Below are positions 22,668-33,590 of a stretch of DNA of 64,000 bases, piece after piece. This stretch comes from Erythroxylum novogranatense (taxonomy: Eukaryota; Streptophyta; Magnoliopsida; Malpighiales; Erythroxylaceae). The stretch spans positions 59,521,567-59,585,566 of the forward strand of contig CM057227.1 of NCBI GenBank assembly GCA_029891385.1. Direction: 5' to 3'. The position numbers and the translations under genes are program-made. Numbering within the stretch: the stretch's first letter is position 1; each line of letters begins with the position of its first letter. The notes under the pieces were generated by a model that was not told the DNA's origin, did no database searches, and was given only the letters and a program-made list of their open reading frames with translations.

Positions 22668-22757
22668 TCAAAATACTCATGCAACACAAAAGTTTACATC
22701 ACTTCCAAGCAAGATGCATGAATATAATGAGAATGCAGGTAGAGAAACAACCTAGTC

Positions 22758-23470
22758 TCATGGTGGGTCCTGAAACTTGGGATGGTCATCCGACTGAAAT
22801 CCAAGCTTCATCCTAGCAGTTTGGCTCTTGTGCAACTCCATGTCCAACACCTGACTTGAAGTTTCTCCTATAAAATCAGCAGCAAGAAAATTCTCTCCAA
22901 GGAGATTGTCAGTAGACGATGTTAAGGTGTGTGCAAAATCATTACATGCATTGTCAACAACTGTGTCAAGCATGTTCACTCCAAGTAGAGAATAATCCTC
23001 GTGGGGGTGTTTCATTACTTCATACATGTTGAAGTTCATCTATTGTTCACCTAACTCCATGATGATCTTACCTTCCTTCATGCTTATCATGGTGCTTGCA
23101 GTCCGCAAAAAGGGTCGCCTGAGAATTAAGGAAGTATCCTGCACAACTTCAGAAGACATATCAAGCACATAAAAATCAGCAGGAAATACTAAACCCTTAA
23201 CCTGGACCAAGATGTCCTCAATGATACCCACTGGATGCCTAAATGATCTATCAGCCAACTGGAGGACAACCGATGTAGGCTTAATACTCTTCACTCCTAA
23301 GGCCTCATAAACTGACTTAGGCATCGCATTTATCGCTGCCCCCAGATCTAACAAAGCCCTACCTATAGTTACTTTCCCTAAGATGCAAGGTATGGTGAAA
23401 GATCCAGGGTCTTGACACTTGACAGGTATCTGCGGTTTAAACAAGGCTGACACATTGGAACTCACTTTCA
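22758..23470 (-). pseudogene. Protease and linker of element D
   Basis: Retropepsin part: [20 protein letters not shown] (active-site motif DLGA, usual for the Athila group instead of DTGA/DSGA) and DTSLILRRPFLRTA. The following linker MYEVMKHPHEDYSLLGVNML resembles the segment that normally leads to RT, but the protein ends in KFQDPP and a stop at 22758. A TAG at 23040-23042 interrupts protease and linker. D' ends in ELQDPP at the equivalent place, so the short C-terminus is ancestral. Confidence 0.85.
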
Positions 23471-25540
23471 CTCTCTCATTTAGCCTAAACTTTCTCTTAT
23501 TAGTGCATAAGTCTTTCAAATACTTTGCATAGGCCGGAACTCTCTTCACTAAATCAAGCAAAGGCACATTCACTTCAACTTTCCCAAACAAATCAATTAT
23601 TTCCTTTTCATGTTTACTCTCATTCATGCGCTTGCTCATCAAATATGAGTTTGGAAAAGGAAGGTCTTGAATACTTACCTCCTTACCTTTGCTGGATTGC
23701 TTGCTCGATTCTCCACTTCCTGCTTGATCATTGGAACTCTCTGAAGTAGTTCCCTTGTTCCTTGAAGCATGCTTTTTCTCTCTCAAAAGCTCTTCTTCCC
23801 TCACACTTTCTGATTTCTTAATCTTGTCCTTTGGTGGAGGTACTGACTCACTCTCAATCTCATCCTCACATGTCTCTTCATCATCTTGAGGCTTAAACCT
23901 CACCTGCTTCCCACTCCTGAGGGCAATGGCTTTCAGACTCTTCGGATTCGTCACAGTATTGGAAGGAATGGTCCCACTGCTTTTCGCTTGATTCTCACTC
24001 ATGTTGTTAGACAATTGAGTGATATATGAATTTATGTTCTCCACCTTGGTCTCCCATTGTTCCATTCTCTTTTCCAAGGCATTGAATCTAGCAGCAATCT
24101 TGGAGGAATCCTGTTGAATAAGAGAAACAATGGCATTAAACTGGTTAGCATTAGAATCCCTCTCTTCCTTCATCAGAGTCATCATACTGTGAAGCAGCTG
24201 GTTGGTGTCTTCCTTTGGTGGGACTATTAGGGCTTGCTGTTGATTAGGGAACTGGCTGGTGGAAGTACCAGCTCCTCCTTCTTGTGAAAATCTGTTTTGA
24301 CCCCTGTTCTCCTCATTCCTCCAACTGAATCTAGGATTAGATTTCCATCCTTCATTGTATGTGTTGGAGTATGGATCCCAATTCTGATTAGCTCTTCCTG
24401 GATACACAGCTGACACCTCTTCATATCTTCCAGGACAAACAGTTGAAATGTGCATCACCGACCCACAATTATCACAACTAGGTGCAGTAATATCAGTAGA
24501 AGATGATGGGCGATGCACATTCAAGTTTTTCAACTCTGCAGTAATATAAGACAACTGTGATGTTATCCTGTTCTCCAGCGAATCTACCTTCGTTTCCAGA
24601 CTTTCCATTCTCTTTGCTTAAGCTGTTAAAGCTCCCAATTCATTCAATCCTCTGGAATCTCTCACACTGTACTGTTGATGGTTGAGGGTCATCTTCTTGA
24701 TCAAGTCCCACGCTTCCAATGCTGTAAGGTCAATCAAAGATCCTCCAGATGCAGCATCTAACATACCTTTCTCTTGACTCTTCAACCCATCATAGAAATA
24801 CTGCACCAATTGTTCATCAAGAATTTGGTGATGGGGGCATCTGGAAAGAAGATCTTGGAAGCGGTTCCAGTAGTCATACAGTGATTCATCATACTCCTGG
24901 CAGGCTGAGTAAATCTCCTTCCTCATCGAAGATGTCCTGGAGGCTGGAAAATATTTCTCCAAAAATGCTTTCCTCAGGTTGGCCCAGCTATGATAGGCAT
25001 TAGCCACATGCCTCGGAAGACTCATGTACCACTCTCGTGCCTTTCCTTCCAAGGAAAAATGGAATACCTTCCACAGCACTTGATCCAAAGTAGCTCCTAC
25101 TGGCTTCATACTCTGACAAATCATCGTCAAAGCTTGTAGGTGCATGTACGGATCCTCTCCTGCCAACCATGAAATTTAGGAAGAGAATTAATCAACAAAC
25201 CTTTAATCTCAAAATTAACATCAAAATTAGGACAAGCAGCAGTAAATGGATCATAATGCACATCAGATGTTGTTGCTTCCCTAATTGTCCTACGTCGCTG
25301 GTTCTCATTGTTTTCTCCTACTCTCTCATGCTCACCATTTCCTCCATTAGTCCCATTTCTAGGTTGGTGAACGGGAAAATCAGGATTTGGGAAAATGTTT
25401 GGGTTCTCAGCTATATTCTCACTATCTCGCTCAACTATTCTCCTTCTCTCTTGTTCTTTCCTCTCTTTCCTAAGTCTCCTTAAATGTCTCTCAACTTCAG
25501 GTTGGAATTGAACAAGTCTACCTCTCCTAGGCATGCACAA
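23471..25540 (-). pseudogene. Gag of element D, nearly intact
   Basis: Start at 25531 (MPRRGRLVQFQPEVERHLRR; an upstream ATG at 25540 adds two residues... MCMPRR is also open). Gag core: SLPKFHG, GEDPYMHLQALTMICQSMKP, VLWKVFHFSLEGKAREWYMS, FLEKYFPASRTSSMRKEI, DLLSRCPHH, DAASGGSLIDLTALEAWDLI. A C-X2-C-X4-H-X4-C knuckle, CDNCGSVMHISTVC, follows, then a long coiled charged region. Two lesions are visible: a one-base deletion near 25165 and a TAA at about 24617, where D' has a glutamine codon. The product would form particles. About 690 codons are open apart from these lesions. Confidence 0.88.
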
Positions 25541-25845
25541 AAATCAATCTACAAATAAAAGGAATGGTAACAAAATCTCTCATAGTCACACAAAATCGGA
25601 TAAAAGTGAAATGCGATGAATGTGAGTGTATGATGTATGTATGAGTGTGTATGTGTGAAAAATGTGCGAAGTAAGAGATAAAATCAAAGTATGAAGTATG
25701 CTTCAGCGAAGGGAAATCAAACCTATACTATGAACAATTGTGAAAATTAAACCATCCTAAATGCAAGAAAAAACAATGATTCCGATTATCAACGATAATG
25801 GAAATGAATGACAATGGCTATCCTTCGGTAAACCAATTTCTTGGT
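25541..25845 (-). other. Leader of element D
   Basis: AT-rich sequence between primer-binding site and gag with no credible frame. It holds short TG/TA-rich runs (25620-25665) and nothing else recognisable. Confidence 0.6.
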
Positions 25846-25863
25846 TCCCTGGCAATGGCGTCA
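25846..25863 (-). other. tRNA-Asp primer-binding site of D
   Basis: Minus strand TGACGCCATTGCCAGGGA. It differs from the complement of the plant tRNA-Asp(GTC) 3' end (TGGCGCCGTTGCCGGGGA) by three G-to-A changes, as expected from methylcytosine decay on the other strand. It lies three bases from the LTR end. Confidence 0.8.
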
Positions 25864-25866
25864 ATT

Positions 25867-27307
25867 TGATTGCGACTCTGTCGATTCGATCTTACGATCG
25901 GTCCTTGGAAACCGGTCAAATATAAAAAGTTCCAAGATTACGGTATAGGTTGCAATCCTCGGGTCGTCTCACTTAATTGGAACCAAGTGAAAAAGGTCTA
26001 AGCTAGCCTAAATGTCAAAAATTGCAATGAAAGTTCATAAAATGGGGGTTTGGTATTTTGGTTAAAACTGATAAAGTAATCAAAATTGGACAAGAAGTAT
26101 AAAAGAATATTTTTTTAATTTTGGAAATAATGCAATTAACAAAAATCAGATAGAAATCAAATTGATAAAAGTCCTCTTGAAAATGGGCGCAGGCTATCAT
26201 GGTTCAAAAAATGATTTACGAGGACACAATCCACTAAGTTTCGAAAGATCAACCCTAAAGGACTCTTTAGGTCCAAAGATTTAATTAATGAACTCCATTA
26301 TTTAAATCTTTGTTAAAAACCTTAGTGTGAAAATTGGACAAGCAAATGCAATCGGTCAAAGGGATCAAAACACAATAATCCTAATCAAACACAACTAGGC
26401 AGATGAAGATAGTAAATGCAATACCCAATGACATATATGAAACTTCATATATTACGCACAAAACATTCTACAAATCACTTTGTCCAAATCCCAACATAGT
26501 GTTCAGCACACGGTTAAACTATAATAGTGCTAATCTAGCTATACCGATGCAACCTCTAACTCAGAGTTTACACAAATATAACTAAACTTCAGACACTATA
26601 TGATTACTCCCCTTTTGAAGTTTTTGTGAACTCAAGCCATTGCTACATCTTCAAGAGGAAATGTGGCTTAGCTACGCATAGCTCTAGTCTGTCTCTTGAC
26701 TGATGAAGATGGAGTGATACTCATGGTAGCAGTTGATGTTGACGGTGGAGGTGGCGATGATGGTGATGATGATGAACGATGATGCTGAAAACGGCGGATA
26801 AAGATGGAGTCGAATGTCGCCTTCGTCTGCTTCCAGAGTCTGCGTATTCCCCATCTCCGAGTCTTCCGTCTCTGCGTATTCAGTCTCTTTCTGACCTAAA
26901 AATAGCAAGTTTTTATATGATGGGTGCGGGTCGGGTCAGAGTAGTGAGACAAACTTTCCATATAAGGTCGGATATCCGCTCGTACATCGCGACGTGTGGA
27001 AGTGATGTGCTCGCCGCGACGTGTAGATTAATATTCGTCGCGACGTGCGGATTGACCACATGACTGTTGACTTCCTGATTGACTCCTTTACTCCTGCAAT
27101 AAAATAACAATTTGCAATATCAATTGTCCTCATGAAAATTATAGAGAAATTAATAGCGAGATGATGACAATTCTTCGACAAATTGCAAATTAAAAGAGTG
27201 CATTATGAGGAACCAATTTAAGCACAAAAATCATCAATTAGGAGTCAACACATGCACAAGCAGCTATGAAAATGTAGCCAATTTATAGTATAAACTTGGC
27301 TCAATCA
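25867..27307 (-). repeat. 5' LTR of element D
   Basis: 1441 bp; on the minus strand it begins TGATTGAGCC and ends GAGTCGCAATCA. Its start and end resemble the LTR of D' (62067-63562), but the body differs. A TATA-like box (ATATAAAAA, minus strand) lies at about 26910-26920. CpG palindromes lie at 26975-27055. No 3' LTR partner is in the window. Confidence 0.85.
26975..27055. repeat. CGTCGCGACGTG palindromes in the D LTR
   Basis: Three copies in 80 bp: acatcgcgacgtgtgg, cgccgcgacgtgtag and cgtcgcgacgtgcgg. The same word recurs in D's 3' region and in the LTRs of element B. Confidence 0.85.
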
Positions 27308-27665
27308 GGGTGCAACGATTTATTGTTGTTTACTGCCACCAAATCGATGCTCATGAACTACAACAGACTTCACTTTTACCCATCTCAGGTCCTTTTTATT
27401 CTTCCTTCATCTTGATTTTATCGATAACATCATCTTTGATTATTTTTGTATGTGCCATTTAGTTTACAGTGATCTCCCCTTATATTGCTTGCTTAATATA
27501 TACTCATTTCTGATATTTTCAGAAAAAAATCCTGAATCTTCTTCTTTGACTAAACAATGCCTCGAAAAAAGATTATCCGATGCTGAACACAACTCGCCGT
27601 CACAAATGGATAAGCCGATCAGCAGCACTGAATGTACGCCACAATCGACGACAAATCCACTCTGA
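27308..27665 (+). CDS. Possible last two exons of a host gene (partial)
   Basis: Exon 27308-27388 is open (VQRFIVVYCHQIDAHELQQT) and ends TCAG|GTCC. A T-rich 134-bp intron (27389-27522) ends in TGATATTTTCAG. The next exon, 27523-27665, joins in frame (EKNPESSSLTKQCLEKRLSD...) and stops at TGA 27663-27665. Exons are less T-rich than the intron, and there is no transposon similarity. The upstream exons would lie beyond element D. I do not recognise the protein. It could also be a gene fragment or a chance pair of frames; the matching phase and good splice sites favour a real gene end. Confidence 0.45.
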
Positions 27666-28164
27666 CACTTCGCCTTAATAGGAAAAAACGCAGATTCTCA
27701 TAAACTTTTAATGTGACATTGTGGTATCTTTTGAATGATTTCAGACGATTTTCACGCTAACCTACCTTTGGTTTAAGGTTTATTAAATTCATTATTATTA
27801 TTCAACTTGATTCATATATTCGTGCTTTTTTATGTAATCATAATAACGGTTCATGACATATTTTTTTTTATTAATATAAGCCAAAAATGTTTTTGAACCT
27901 AACAGGATAAGACTATTTACATAAATTTATTAAAAAATACGTCGACTCCGACTCTTATTTATAACCTTCGTGTTCAATTGCTTCTTCAATCTTCCTTCTT
28001 CAATCTTAAAAGAAGCAGTTATTCAGTTAAATTTTGTAACTAATTCAAACTGATTCTTAATTACGAGGTGGTTTGCTTTCGTCTGCTTTCCATCGTCTGC
28101 TTTTGCTTTCGTTTGCTTTTGAATAACTTTCGTCTACTTTTCAATAGCTTCCCTCTGCTTTTGT
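27666..28164 (+). other. Non-coding flank after the putative gene
   Basis: AT-rich, with no frame. The first 200 bases could be a 3' UTR. From 28068 a low-complexity stretch repeats gctttcgtctgctttt-like words up to the minisatellite. Confidence 0.5.
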
Positions 28165-28588
28165 TGTTGCCAAGACAAGATCCTTGGAACCGTCGTACGG
28201 CCTCGACATCGATCGATATAGCCCGGTTAGGCTTCCAAGATGAGATCCTTGGAACCATAACTCGGCCTTGACCATTGCTCGGCCAGGCTGCCAAGAAAAG
28301 ATCTTTGGAATCACAGCTCGGCCTCGACCATCACTCGGCCAGGTTGCCAAGACAAGATCCTTGGAACTGTCATATGTCCTCAACATCGATCGACATAGCT
28401 CCGCTAGGCTTCCAAGACAAGATCCTTGGAACCATAGCTCGGCCAGGTTGCTAAGACAAGATCCTTGGATCCTTCGAACCGTCGTCCGGCCTCGACATCG
28501 ATCGACATAGCCCAGCTAGGCTTCCAAGACAAGATCCTTGGAACTATAGCTTCGCCTCGACATAGCTCGACTAGGTTGCCAAGACAAG
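28165..28588. repeat. Minisatellite of CCAAGACAAGATCCTTGG units
   Basis: Seven or eight imperfect units of about 45-67 bp. Each contains CCAAGACAAGATCCTTGG, which can fold (CCAAG against CTTGG), followed by a CpG-rich variable part such as ctcggcctcgaccat or cctcgacatcgatcga. Element E is inserted at its right end, just after gccaagacaag. Frames across it are repeat translations. Confidence 0.85.
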
Positions 28589-30160
28589 TGTTACCCCCAG
28601 AATTTTATTTTATTTTATTATTATTATTTTTATATAAATCAAGCATGGTTAGATTAATGGGGTAAATTAATACAGTATTTAATAAAGTTAGCATGAATTA
28701 GCATATGGCATTAAATGAGTTAGGTGTTAAGAATTAAAGTTAGTAAATGTATTAGTTGACTTAAATGAGTTAGATGTAGTTTAATGTGCTAGTTGGGCCT
28801 TAGGCCCAAATGAAATGAATAAAAATGAAATAAGAAAGAAGAGAGGATATATATGAAATGGGCTTAAATGAAGAAGTGGGCTTGAGTAGTGTGAGTTGTG
28901 TTAGTGGGAGAATAAGAAGAAGAAGAAGAGAAGAGTAGATGGGCTTAAAGGCAAATGGGCTTAAGTTAAATGAAAAGGGAGTATAAAAGAAAGGAAAATT
29001 AAGTGAGTTAGAGAGGAGAAGAAGTGAAGCACCGAAATTGTGAGAGAGAGGGGGAGAGTGTCGTGAATGGGAAGAAGAAGAGAGAAAGAAGAAGCTTGTT
29101 AGGGTGGTGATTTCCAAGAGATCAAGAGGGAGTTGGAAGAAAGTCCAAGAGTTAAAAGTGAAGAGGAAGGCTAGAGCTTCATCTTGAACCAAGAAACTCT
29201 TGGTGTTGTTGAAGATTTAAGGTAAGCCTTTTGTTTAAGTGTGAGATTTGAGTTGGGTTTTTGGTTAGAAAGACTAAGAATGGAATGGGTATAGTGATTT
29301 CCAAGTTGATTTCATGAAAGGTGTAACATGGTTTCTCAATTGAAGTGAGATTTATATGGGTTTTTCGTTTTTAATGAAGAGAGAGAAGGAAGAGAAGAGG
29401 AACAAGAGTTGTAGCAAGGAAACCAAGGATTTAGCAAGTCTTAAAGGTGGGTTCCATATTTATCTTTATATTTATGAGCAATTAATGCAAGTTGATAAAT
29501 GACACTAATGAATGTTTGTTACTTGTAAGTGAGTATAAATGATTGCTATAAATGCTTGTGTTAGTTGTGGTTAGATGACATTAATCATGAGTTATGTGTA
29601 AATGAAAATAATACATGTTGATGATTTGATGATGGTTGAGTTAGTATTGAATGAAATAGCTTAAATGAGTATGAATGCACAATATGACTTATGCATGAAA
29701 TGTACAATATGAAATATGCATGAAAGATAAGATTTTCAAGAAAATAGTGAATTGGACAAGAACAGTCCAATTTTATTGTTATGCATGATTGTTATGTTAT
29801 GTGGGTAAGGTATAGTCCCAAGAACCGTCACGTGCACGTCGACCATGAAAAGGCTTCGCCCGCCTGCCCGATTGTGGCATAGGATGATCCATTATTTGGA
29901 CTCCTCAAGATTTGCCCATATGAGCTCATAAAATGAGACTATATGATTGCCATGAATATGGACGTACCGAGCCATTTGATGTGTTTCATATGTGATTACA
30001 TGAAATTGCAAGAATTATGAATGTTTGAATTGTGAGAAATTATGTTTATGTATTGATGAAAATTGCATGATGCATGTATTATGATTTCATTGAAAGATTG
30101 CTTAATGTGTGAATAACTAAATAGACATGCTTGTTATATAAATATAAATGTGTTACCCGC

Positions 30161-30192
30161 GGAGCGAAAGCTCACCCCCCTCAATTCTCCAG
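30161..30192 (+). promoter_or_regulatory. Hairpin and splice-acceptor-like tract in LTR E
   Basis: GGAGCgaaaGCTC with a GNRA-type loop, directly followed by ACCCCCC, pyrimidines and CTCCAG|G at 30191-30192. This is the cleanest of the five related sites. Confidence 0.55.
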
Positions 30193-30919
30193 GAAATGAG
30201 CAGGATCCCGAGGAGCAAGCTCAAAGGCATTTACTCCAAGAGTTTTCTTTTGGTTTTGTGATTGAAATGATTTTTGTAAAACAATGCTTTAGTTGCATTT
30301 TGAGAATGATGTTGTACTTTGAAGTTTCGTGTAATTGGACTTAAAATGCCCACTAAAGCATTGTATGAAATATGACATGATTTGATGGAGATGGAATGAA
30401 TGAGTTATGATTCAAAAGTGAATTTTAAACCCTAATGTATAATGCTTGATTGTATGACCTTTGATCTTTTGAGATGATGCATCAGATGGCATGAATATCA
30501 TATAGGTAGGTAAATGTTATGAGGTTGGGATTGATGGTCATGCATTTGTAATGAAGGTGAGAATGAGGTTTGTGTGAGGTTGATTGTGCAAAGTCTTGTA
30601 GATGTGTTAAATTGGTTAGACAATAGAAGTTGGAAGTTGAGAGTTATGATGGTTGAAAGTTAGCAGGATGCATAAGTCTGGTTTATGAGGATAGCTTTGA
30701 TGGTTGCGTAGGAATCTAGGGTTTGATGGACAAATCAATCAGGAATTGATAGAATGATAAAATAAGTTGGATGTTTGGAGTTGTTATGAAGTATTTAGTA
30801 GTAGAGTAAGTGAATCTTGCAAGATTACAAGTGTATTTGGTTTTAGGAATAAGTTAGAAAGCATGGGTGAGGGTTTAAGAGGCTTTGGGGAAAAATCTCA
30901 TCATTCTGGTCATTTCTTC

Positions 30920-31035
30920 CTCGCTGGCGCGAGCTCCATACCTCGCAGGCGCGACCATAGAAAATCAGAGGAGCCTCAACTTTCTGTTCGTCTCTTCCTC
31001 GCGGGCGTGACAGAAGTAAATCGTGGGCGCGACCC
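30920..31035. repeat. CTCGC-GGCGCGA words in LTR E
   Basis: Four related CpG-rich words (cctcgctggcgcgagc, cctcgcaggcgcgacc, cctcgcgggcgtgac, atcgtgggcgcgacc) within 116 bp of AT-rich LTR. Confidence 0.75.
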
Positions 31036-31580
31036 AGTTAGAGTGCGAATTTCATTTTTAGGCCTCTAATATGAGTTGTAGATCAGAATGTGTACATATT
31101 GATTGGTATAAAGATGACATCAATCCGACATCTGTAGCAAGAGTTATGTCGTTTTTATCAAAGTATGTCAAATATACATCGGGATATGAATATGAAGGAT
31201 TGTTTTGATCATAACTTCCTCATCAGACCTCCAAATGAAGTGATTTTTGAGCCATGGATTCATGAGACACGTAGGTACCTACCCATAAGAATTTGTTTCA
31301 TTTAGAGTTAAATTGAAAGAGTTGGCATGAAATCAAGTAAAGGGTCAGTCGAGAGAGCGTGATCGAGATATGATCACATGTTGGTATTTTGTCGATATCA
31401 TGAGTTATAGAACTCCGATTGAAGCGATCCTTGTCTTAAATTAAACAAGAGTCATAAGGCTATGATTTACAAGAGAAATCAATTTGAAATTAGGGTTAAA
31501 TGAAATAAACCCTACAAGGCAAGATGATCAAGTTTCATATTTTACGGTTCAAGAGTCGACTCCTGAGGATCCAACATCTA

Positions 31581-31592
31581 TGGTATCAGAGC
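31581..31592 (+). other. tRNA-Met primer-binding site of element E
   Basis: TGGTATCAGAGC, the standard plant initiator-tRNA-Met site, four bases after the LTR end. Leader sequence without a frame runs to the gag ATG at 31821. Confidence 0.93.
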
Positions 31593-31820
31593 GAAACCGG
31601 GTTTAGGGTTTCCTAGGAACCTTAGTGGGATTGTCTAAGAGTCAAGTCATCATGCATTTTCCTACATGAATTATATGAATTATGTGCATTGTTTTAAATG
31701 CATAACATGCAACATTGCTTTTAAATGAGTGAATTGACTTGTTTTAAATTGATTTACATGAATTGAACTTGTTTTATGTGAACTAAAGATTTTCACTGAT
31801 TTTTTTAAATTGAAGGAGTA

Positions 31821-32807
31821 ATGCCGCCTCGAAAGAGTACTCGAGGAGCTCAATCTCAGCCCAGCTCTCAGCGCGGAAGTATGGATGAGTCGACGCGTTC
31901 GCAGGGATGCGAGGACCTTCCCTGCTCCGACTCGATGCACCAAGTGTGCAACATGAGGCGCCTCCGCCGCCTCCTCCTCAAGTGAACCCTATGGATCCCC
32001 AGTTCTTCCAAGCATTTGTTCAGGCTTTCACCTATGCCATGGGCCAAGAAAGACAGGCTCAAGTGCCAGCTCCAGTAGAGAGGAGTGGCCAGTATGATAA
32101 GCTCCGGAAGTATGGAGCAGTTGACTTCAGCGGGACTACTAATCCCGAGGAAGCCGAAGCATGGTTGAAGAGGACCAAGAGGGTCCTGAATCAGATGAAG
32201 TGTTCTGATGATGAGAAGCTCGATTATGTAGTCAGCTTACTACAAGGGGATGCACTGTACTGGTGGGAGTCAGTGCCCCGCAGTCAGGAAATACCTCCGG
32301 TACTGACATGGAGGGAGTTCTTAGAAGCCTTTCGGAGGAAATATTTCTCGATGGTCTACATGCAGGAGAAGGCCAGGGAATTCTTGAATCTCACTCAGAG
32401 GGAGCTGAGTGTGGTAGATTATGAGCTGAAGTTCACTCAGTTGTCGCGATATGCAGCCAATATCGTGGCGACTGAAGCAGACAAATGCCGGAAGTTTGAG
32501 GGTGGATTGCACCTAGGGATCAGGGAAAAGGTGGTAATTCACAACTTAGTGATTACCAAAGAGTGGTTGATGCTGCTCTCCAAGCAGAGAAGTTAGAGAA
32601 CATCAGGGCTGAAGTGACTAAGAAGAGAAAGAACAGAGAGCAGTTCTCCAAGAAGGGCATGAGTGCTCCAGCACCTACATGGAGCACCAGAACTCAGCAT
32701 ACACAGAGTGAGGTGGGCAGTAGTGGCCCCACTCAGAGCAAGCAGCCTAGGGCTATGTCAGGGCAAGCTTCAAGTGTAGCAAGCCCGGGATGGACAGGTA
32801 GAGGAAA
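31821..32807 (+). pseudogene. Gag of element E, N-terminal and capsid part
   Basis: ATG at 31821 gives MPPRKSTRGAQSQPSSQRGS. The frame shifts near 31900 into the frame open from 31907 to 32596, with PPPPPPQVNPMDPQFFQAFV, KYGAVDFSGTTNPEEAEAWL, LLQGDALYWWESVP, FLEAFRRKYF and FEGGLHLGIREKV, then shifts again near 32560 into VVDAALQAEKLENIRAEVTK. Element F is inserted at 32808 after GWTGRGN, just before the zinc knuckles, which are at 51824. Close relative of the gag at 10537. Confidence 0.93.
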
Positions 32808-33544
32808 TGTTGGGACCCGATCCAAAAATCAGATCCTAATCGAAAAATGAAGGAAACAAAGCGAATTCAAATTGGATAAATTGAATCCGAAGGCGAATCA
32901 ATAACAAAATGCGAAAGAAACGAATCGAATACAAATAGAATCGAAACCAATTTCCGACATCCGTGAACAAATATCTTAGAGAACATGATCGCGTTGGAAA
33001 CCTAGACTATCCAATCTGAAAAATCTGGTATAAATTTTTTTTTCTTTTTCTCTTCTTTCTTCTTCCTTAATCAATTTCTCAATTCATAAACATTTTCTTA
33101 TACACTCATTTGAATCTCAATTCTCATTTCATACCCATTTTACCAAAAAATTTCGGCAGCATAACAGCTGCGTTCTAACTAACCCAAACCTGCAAAGTGT
33201 TCAAAATACACTTATATATTTCTCACACAATAGCCAGAATCATCGGACTCCCCGTCCGAAATCCAACTCAACACACGCAATCCTATATCTACATATCTAT
33301 ATCCTTTAACATATTATATCAACATAATTCCCAATAATCATACAAAAACTTATATCTCAATTTCATACTCAAATCACAATTCATTTTAGCATTCCATATA
33401 CAAATCCCTAGTGTATATACGTCATGAATACGTGCTTACCAAATATTCCATAATACAACATCGATAATAAAATCCGAATACACAATACACAATATACGAA
33501 AACCTTCACTTTCTTTCACCCGATCTTCTTCTCATCACCTGTGG

Positions 33545-33590
33545 ATAGGAATGAAGGGGGTGAGATTATAGCTCGTAGGTAACAGTTTAT
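33545..33590 (-). promoter_or_regulatory. Hairpin and acceptor-like tract in F
   Basis: Minus strand: CGAGctataatCTCACCCCC followed by pyrimidines and ATCCACAG|GTGATG. Same layout as the sites in B, E, K and H. Further on (about 33830-33970, minus) lies the block shared with LTRs B and E (GCCTTCTCCGGCTGC...CTCGAGCCAT). Confidence 0.45.

Larger units (their letters stand above)
21668..27307 (-). mobile_element. Athila-like non-autonomous element D, truncated by B
   Basis: Minus-strand order: 5' LTR 27307-25867, tRNA-Asp primer-binding site 25863-25846, leader, gag 25540-23471, protease and linker to 22758, purine tract 22667-22654, then a 3' non-coding region cut at 21668 by element B. There is no RT, RNase H or integrase, so it would depend on another element. 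The next five bases beyond the LTR, gggtg, would be its target duplication. Its sister element D' (54537-63562) has the same gene content and the same protein end, which argues for a stable non-autonomous lineage. Confidence 0.88.
28589..31576 (+). repeat. 5' LTR of element E
   Basis: 2988 bp, starting TGTTACCCCC and ending GGATCCAACA. A TATA box (TATAAAA, 28982-28988) precedes a GA-rich leader with donor AAG|GTAAGC at 29222, a small exon ending AAAG|GTGGGT at 29446, and a hairpin-acceptor at 30161-30192. A conserved segment near 30300-30365 (aaaatgcc...aaagcattgtat), also in K near 6790, may be the RNA 3' end region. CpG-rich words occur at 30920-31035. Frames such as 30150-30344 are not genes. 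Confidence 0.9.

Noticed and set aside
28165..28588. CRISPR-like array
   Set aside because: Units vary in length and sequence, and the context is plant nuclear DNA.
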